Source: Bacteroidota bacterium (lineage in GTDB: Bacteria > Bacteroidota > Bacteroidia > Flavobacteriales > Flavobacteriaceae). Taken from it: a stretch of DNA of 64,000 nucleotides. The stretch lies in the NCBI GenBank assembly GCA_024279425.1, contig JAJRRO010000100.1, positions 62,001 through 126,000 on the forward strand, read 5' to 3'. Position numbers and translations under genes: made by a program. Each line of letters begins with the position of its first letter. Positions within the stretch are counted from its first letter, which is position 1. The notes below the pieces were generated by a model. The model worked only from the letters and a program-made list of their open reading frames with translations. It was not told where the DNA came from and ran no database searches. Shown here one piece after another: positions 62,493 through 64,000 of the stretch.

Positions 62493-63158
62493 TCAATCTG
62501 AGTACTCGTTGCACAAAGAATACAATACTGGCTCATCCTCTTCAATTTTTGGGAAACGACCCAGGTTTTCGAGAAACCGATTATCCTTATCATCATCATT
62601 TACACTTGATACCCCACCCACCAAAACCGTGCTCGATTCTCCATAAAATGTGTGATATAAATAGGGTGGTAGACAGATGCTTTCGCCCGGCTCTAGAATT
62701 ATTTTCTCATTTTGATTTATGGTATGGGTAATTCTATCAATTTGAACATGTACTGGTGAGTCGGTCAACTGCCCATCTTTTCCTGCATTACTTAATTCAA
62801 TTACTAAATTTCCACCGCCCCGATTGATAATATCTTCCGTTTTGACCCAATGAAAATGCCAAGGTGTCACTTGCGCTTCACTGACGATCATAATTTTTTC
62901 AGCATAGGGTTTGGTATTTTTCCTGCCAAATTTTCCATTGCGTATGGTGAAAAGAAGTAGGCCGCATTTTTCAAAATTTCCGAGGCCAAAATCGGTAATG
63001 TCCCAGCCAAGTTTTTTTTCAACTATCTCTGATGCCAAACCACCTTTGGCCTACCAGGTCTGTTTTGACCAAAATGCCCACTTTGGCAAAAAGAAACTTT
63101 GCTTTTGAAAAAAATCTACCGCTTCTTTTTGTAGCCTGTTTATTTCAGATCGTTTCAT
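62493..63158 (-). pseudogene. D-lyxose/D-mannose isomerase with an amber stop near the start
   Basis: The frame from the ATG at 63158 gives MKRSEINRLQKEAVDFFQKQ then SFFLPKWAFWSKQTW, then TAG (63053-63051), and continues in the same frame. The rest carries GWDITDFGLGNFEKCGLLLF, PWHFHWVKTEDIINRGGG and LEPGESICLPPYLYHTFYGE, the cupin-type metal site of the Lyx_isomer family. The C-terminal part could start at a TTG (63038). The family interconverts lyxose/xylulose or mannose/fructose. Likely part of a sugar-use cluster that is decaying. Confidence 0.8.
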
Positions 63159-63269
63159 AACTAAGTCTCGTTTTTGAGTAAAATGGACACTAGTTCATTT
63201 CCGCCCATGTTGAACATTTCAATTCCGGCAGTATCTCATATTATTCTCCAATTTTTCAAATGAAAATGA

Positions 63270-64000
63270 CTATCCTTTATACATCTCGAAAATTTTTAAT
63301 GCGTTTTTATTGTAAACTTTCTCCAAAACTTCATCGGGTAAATACAGTCCATAAATCATCCAACGACCCTGAAGTTTATGCGCTGGGGTTGGATCGATAT
63401 ATTCATCATCTGTTTCCAGAAAACGAAAATAAAGACGATATGCTTCGGCGTTACAAGGTGTATCAGTTCCAAATAAAATCCGGTCTTGGTATTTTAGAAA
63501 AAAGCGGCGGGCAGAATAGGGTTGTCTACCTAATTCACTAATGCGAGCATCTATATCCACATAAAAGTTTGGATATGTGTCTAACCACTCTCCCACTACC
63601 TGCAAGTTTTCTGGTAGGGCACCAAAATGGGCTCCGATAAAAATGGTGTTGGGGTGCTTTTTAATGACTCTGTTTCGGGCATCAAGAACTTCTTCTTTTG
63701 AAGGATAATCATCTCCAAAAAAGGACCAGTCTGGATGACTACCTAACTCATCATAGCGTTCATTGTGTTTATCAAGAGGCGTGAAAAACGCGCTGGGATC
63801 TGCAATGTGCATTTCAACTGGAATTCCAAGCTCTCCACATTTTGCCCATATAGGATCCATTCTGGGGTCATCTACAGTTATTAACTTTCCGGAATTATCT
63901 TTAACACCCAAGCCAAGATCCTTCCATATCTTCAATCCACGGGCTCCAAGCTTAACAGCTTCTTCTAATTTTTTTGCCTCATTTATACCAAAATTCGGTT
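63270..64000 (-). CDS. Amidohydrolase-family (TIM-barrel) protein, 5' end outside window
   Basis: The frame stays open through the right edge (EEAVKLGARGLKIWKDLGLG), so the N-terminus with the HxH ligands is missing. Visible are MHIADPSAFF (third metal His), IGAHFGALPENL, FYVDIDARI and LFGTDTPCNAEAYR (last Asp), the amidohydrolase_2 pattern shared by decarboxylases and lactonases. The C-terminus ends KNALKIFEMYKG, the usual end of the family. The intact part is consistent with a functional gene. Confidence 0.85.
   Translation of the reverse strand, partial: PNFGINEAKKLEEAVKLGARGLKIWKDLGLGVKDNSGKLITVDDPRMDPIWAKCGELGIPVEMHIADPSAFFTPLDKHNERYDELGSHPDWSFFGDDYPSKEEVLDARNRVIKKHPNTIFIGAHFGALPENLQVVGEWLDTYPNFYVDIDARISELGRQPYSARRFFLKYQDRILFGTDTPCNAEAYRLYFRFLETDDEYIDPTPAHKLQGRWMIYGLYLPDEVLEKVYNKNALKIFEMYKG

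Noticed and set aside
17051-63053. Genetic-code reassignment of TAG or TGA
   Set aside because: The interrupted positions expect different residues (Trp, a Lys-like position and an unknown one), and normal genes in the window end with these stops.
1-64000. CRISPR arrays, rRNA genes, riboswitches
   Set aside because: No regularly spaced identical repeats, no rRNA-like sequence and no recognisable riboswitch core were seen.

Overview
The window comes from a marine-type Flavobacteriaceae genome (Bacteroidota). It is AT-rich. Its promoters follow the Bacteroidota pattern TTTG-N19-21-TAnnTTTG, and it carries T9SS C-terminal sorting domains, a DUF1800/DUF1501 pair, a pth-rplY-prs cluster and a serS-TPR-DUF4286-rsmA-mgtE cluster. 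No taxonomic search was possible, so the genus is open.

Layout. 1-3.6 kb: a 3'-cut BNR-propeller secreted protein, a YdeI-like protein, a DUF1080 hydrolase and a small unknown gene. 3,624-7,916: a complete IS1595-family transposon with perfect 28-bp terminal inverted repeats and an 8-bp ATAATTAA target duplication. Besides the transposase it carries a winged-helix-like protein, a tRNA-Ile(GAU)-like cloverleaf, an HNH nuclease, a 223-aa unknown and three small proteins. 8-16.5 kb: ssb, a repeat-rich stretch, a serine hydrolase, ferritin, tex, a GIY-YIG gene and metG, with several broken frames. 16.6-33 kb: DUF1501/DUF1800, YraN, a TlpA-like protein, CocE hydrolase, serine hydrolase, mfd, pdeM and an Lhr-like helicase. 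33-51.5 kb is mostly housekeeping: TerB, fbp, GNAT-aspartate kinase, olsF, an arsR operon, a 2-hydroxyacid dehydrogenase, mgtE-rsmA, serS, an HTTM protein and ribF. 51.5-58.3 kb: a large T9SS metalloprotease with a companion lipoprotein, then pth-rplY-prs. 58.4-64 kb: a tRNA-Leu locus with a broken tRNA copy, a tRNA 3' fragment and remnants of polysaccharide genes (PL6 lyase, DUF5060-type hydrolase), followed by a FAD oxidoreductase-cytochrome c pair, a broken D-lyxose isomerase and an amidohydrolase.

Two themes stand out. First, three small GIY-YIG nuclease genes, all broken, lie beside copies of dispersed repeats. Two of them are bracketed by inverted copies of a repeat with core CGACTGCGCTC, and the same repeat also occurs alone and even inside metG. 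This suggests a nuclease-repeat mobile unit analogous to REP/RAYT. Second, many genes carry single-base breaks (tex, three GIY-YIG genes, a VOC protein) or single in-frame stops (DUF1501-T9SS, a fibronectin-type lipoprotein, D-lyxose isomerase). These are either real decay or homopolymer/base errors in the assembly; raw reads would decide.

Family assignments come from recognised motifs and remembered family layouts, not from a database search.
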